A stretch of 64,000 nucleotides of DNA from Marinobacter alexandrii (GTDB taxonomy: Bacteria > Bacteroidota > Bacteroidia > Cytophagales > Cyclobacteriaceae): the NCBI GenBank assembly GCA_039984955.1, contig JBDWTN010000007.1:62001-126000 (forward strand), written 5' to 3'. Numbering within the stretch: position 1 is the stretch's first letter; each line of letters begins with the position of its first letter. Below, piece after piece: positions 62,311-64,000 of this stretch. The translations under genes were made by a program, and so were the position numbers. The notes beneath the pieces are model-generated. The model had not been told where the DNA came from and did no database searches. It saw only the letters and a list, made by a program, of their open reading frames with translations.

Positions 62311-64000
62311 AAAGTAATCCACATCCCCCAAGGTTTGCTGAGCGGCTACTCAAATGGTATGCAGGCAGAGCGGATATGGAAGATATTCAAGGAGACCTGG
62401 ATGAAGTCTATAGGTTAAACCTAAATCAGAACGGGGGACTAAAAGCTGACATTATCTATTGGCAACAGGTGCTTTCCCTTTTATTTTCTTATGGACTAAA
62501 GAAGCGTAGAAAGGGTGCATCATACTCTTTCCATTATCATAAAAACTCAGCGGCTATGTTTAAAAATTACTTCAAAATAGCAATACGCAGTTTCTCGAAA
62601 CACAGGCTATTCACGACCCTCAACGTATTTGGACTTGCGCTTGGGATGAGTGTATGTCTAGTTGTACTTTCAATTGTCGTAGCTATCTATCAATCTGATG
62701 GATTTCATACGCATAAAGATCATATTTATCAGCTCAACACCAACATAGCTAATGAATCTGAAGAAAAGACCTATGGCTCCTCTTTTCATGCAACAGGGAA
62801 CTACCTTAAAGAAAATTACCCTTTCATTGAAGAGGTGGTTAGCATACAGTCTGATTTTAGGCCAATCGTTAATCATCATGGAAATGATCTAAACTTCACA
62901 GGATACTTTGCAAGTGAGGCTTTCTTTGACGTCTTCAGTTTCAAATTGATTAGTGGTGATCCACACTCTATATTGAAAAAGCCTTTTAGCGTAGTACTAA
63001 CAGAAAAGACTGCTAACAAGCTTTTTCGAGATGAAAATCCAATTGGAAAAACGGTAGAAACAGACATGGGAACTTTCACTGTGACTGGTGTTATGGAAGA
63101 TTTGAAGCAGACCCATTTCTTTTTTGAGATGCTTGCCTCTTATGAAACGTTTAAGGAGATGGGATCCTCCGACCTCAATAATGATTGGGTGAATTACAAG
63201 AACAACTATGCCTACATTTTATTGCAAGAAGGCACTAAACAAAGTCAACTGGATTTTGCTCTTTCTGAGATAGCTGAACATGCTTCCATTTTTCATCTAA
63301 ACAAAAAAATCGATCTGGAATCTATCGAACTGCCCCGTGTAGTTCCCAGATGGAATATCAACAATCCAATAGGCATAACCTGGGATAAACCCTCACTCAT
63401 TTTCTTTCTTGCAATTGGAATTTTAATGCTGATGCCTGCCATATTTAATCACACCAACTTATCCATTGCCAGGGCATTGAAGCGGGCAAAAGAGATTGGT
63501 ATTCGAAAAGTGGTTGGTGCAGAAAAAGTACAGATTAAAATTCAGTTCATTGTAGAGACTGTACTCATGGCACTATTAGCGCTTGGGGCTTCTTTCCTGA
63601 TAATGAAACCAATGAAACGAGGCTTTCTGGATATGGTCTATTTTTCAGAGGTCCTTGACACTGACCTAAACATCTATCAAGCTTCTATTTTCCTTCTATT
63701 CTCTTTATTGGTAGGCTTATTTGCAGGAATCTTCCCTGCTCAATATTTTGCCAGATTAAATCCGATTCAGATATTGAAAGGTGAAATAACTAAAGGGAAG
63801 AATGGCGCATCAGGATTCAAAAAAGGGCTCTTCGTCTTTCAATTTTTCATGTCACTGGTATTCATTATTGGAGTAGCGGCAATCAGCAAACAGTACAGCT
63901 ATGTGTTGAACAATAATCATGGGTTTGAGTCGGACAATATTCTTACTCTTCCTTTCAATGGAATTGACAAACAAGTTGCTATCAATGAGCTTGGCAATCA
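62307..64000 (+). CDS. ABC transporter permease with N-terminal prefix domain, cut by the right edge
   Basis: A frame open from GTG 62307 to the window end (564 complete codons). The first 90 residues form a 'permease prefix' domain (HPPRFAERLLKWYAGRADM; EDIQGDLDEVY), then a MacB-like permease: helix near 108-130, a periplasmic core (about 140-370), and helices from about 375, with ALKRAKEIGIRKVVGAEKVQ matching FtsX permeases. It is related to the permease at 39421-41778. The start is GTG because of the 4-base overlap with padR. The second FtsX half is outside the window. Confidence 0.85.
   Translation, partial: MKSNPHPPRFAERLLKWYAGRADMEDIQGDLDEVYRLNLNQNGGLKADIIYWQQVLSLLFSYGLKKRRKGASYSFHYHKNSAAMFKNYFKIAIRSFSKHRLFTTLNVFGLALGMSVCLVVLSIVVAIYQSDGFHTHKDHIYQLNTNIANESEEKTYGSSFHATGNYLKENYPFIEEVVSIQSDFRPIVNHHGNDLNFTGYFASEAFFDVFSFKLISGDPHSILKKPFSVVLTEKTANKLFRDENPIGKTVETDMGTFTVTGVMEDLKQTHFFFEMLASYETFKEMGSSDLNNDWVNYKNNYAYILLQEGTKQSQLDFALSEIAEHASIFHLNKKIDLESIELPRVVPRWNINNPIGITWDKPSLIFFLAIGILMLMPAIFNHTNLSIARALKRAKEIGIRKVVGAEKVQIKIQFIVETVLMALLALGASFLIMKPMKRGFLDMVYFSEVLDTDLNIYQASIFLLFSLLVGLFAGIFPAQYFARLNPIQILKGEITKGKNGASGFKKGLFVFQFFMSLVFIIGVAAISKQYSYVLNNNHGFESDNILTLPFNGIDKQVAINELGN

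Noticed and set aside
1-64000. CRISPR array, rRNA operon, prophage or intact IS element
   Set aside because: No regular direct-repeat array, rRNA sequence, phage structural gene or transposase was recognised.

Overview
The window looks like chromosome from a free-living, probably marine member of the Bacteroidota, most likely order Cytophagales. Evidence: AT-rich DNA; families largely confined to the phylum (DUF2452, DUF3127, DUF2911, DUF5777, DUF4493, 4-fold beta flower, SprB repeats); T9SS C-terminal sorting domains; lipoproteins with short signal peptides; a hybrid two-component sensor ending in an AraC domain; and promoter-like TAnnTTTG boxes in place of classical -10 boxes. Genus-level placement is not attempted.

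Layout. 0-15 kb: the 5' part of a hybrid sensor kinase, a propeller-like lipoprotein, LhgO, DinB-like protein, MsrB, a YheT-type hydrolase, a TonB-dependent receptor, an outer-membrane barrel, an operon of a cytochrome-like SprB-repeat lipoprotein with YceI and a DUF5777 barrel, then small conserved proteins. 15-22.8 kb: a signalling island with a membrane PP2C phosphatase, a response regulator fused to a degenerate PP2C domain, a sensor histidine kinase, and SiaB-like and SiaC-like proteins followed by a coiled-coil membrane protein. This resembles the Pseudomonas SiaABCD partner switch but has no GGDEF protein. 22.8-32.4 kb: BrkB-like protein, a membrane phosphoesterase and a complete tetR-tolC-adaptor-permease RND efflux operon. 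32.5-39.3 kb: housekeeping genes (TlpA-like, purL, tRNA-Gln, prs, rplY, pth). 39.4-53 kb: a MacB/FtsX-type permease, a TPR hybrid sensor/AraC protein, T9SS cargo and three mosaic lipoproteins that share exchangeable domains. 53-56 kb: a GTG-start flavoprotein, an SH3 lipoprotein, decayed copies of pieces of both, and a 46-bp perfect palindrome.

55.7-58.9 kb looks like a small mobile cassette array without an integrase. Four unrelated genes are separated by three related spacers of about 225-240 bp. The ends of two spacers form imperfect inverted repeats with CTAAC / GTTAG-like cores, as in integron attC sites. 58.9-64 kb: AraC regulator, two VOC proteins, a twin-arginine-type cupin-like protein, an S4 protein, a REP-like palindrome and a PadR regulator translationally coupled to an ABC permease that runs off the right edge.

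The two most interesting regions are the Sia-like partner-switch island, in which an active phosphatase is paired with a receiver-linked pseudophosphatase, and the attC-like cassette array. All family names come from reading the translated sequence; no database search was run.
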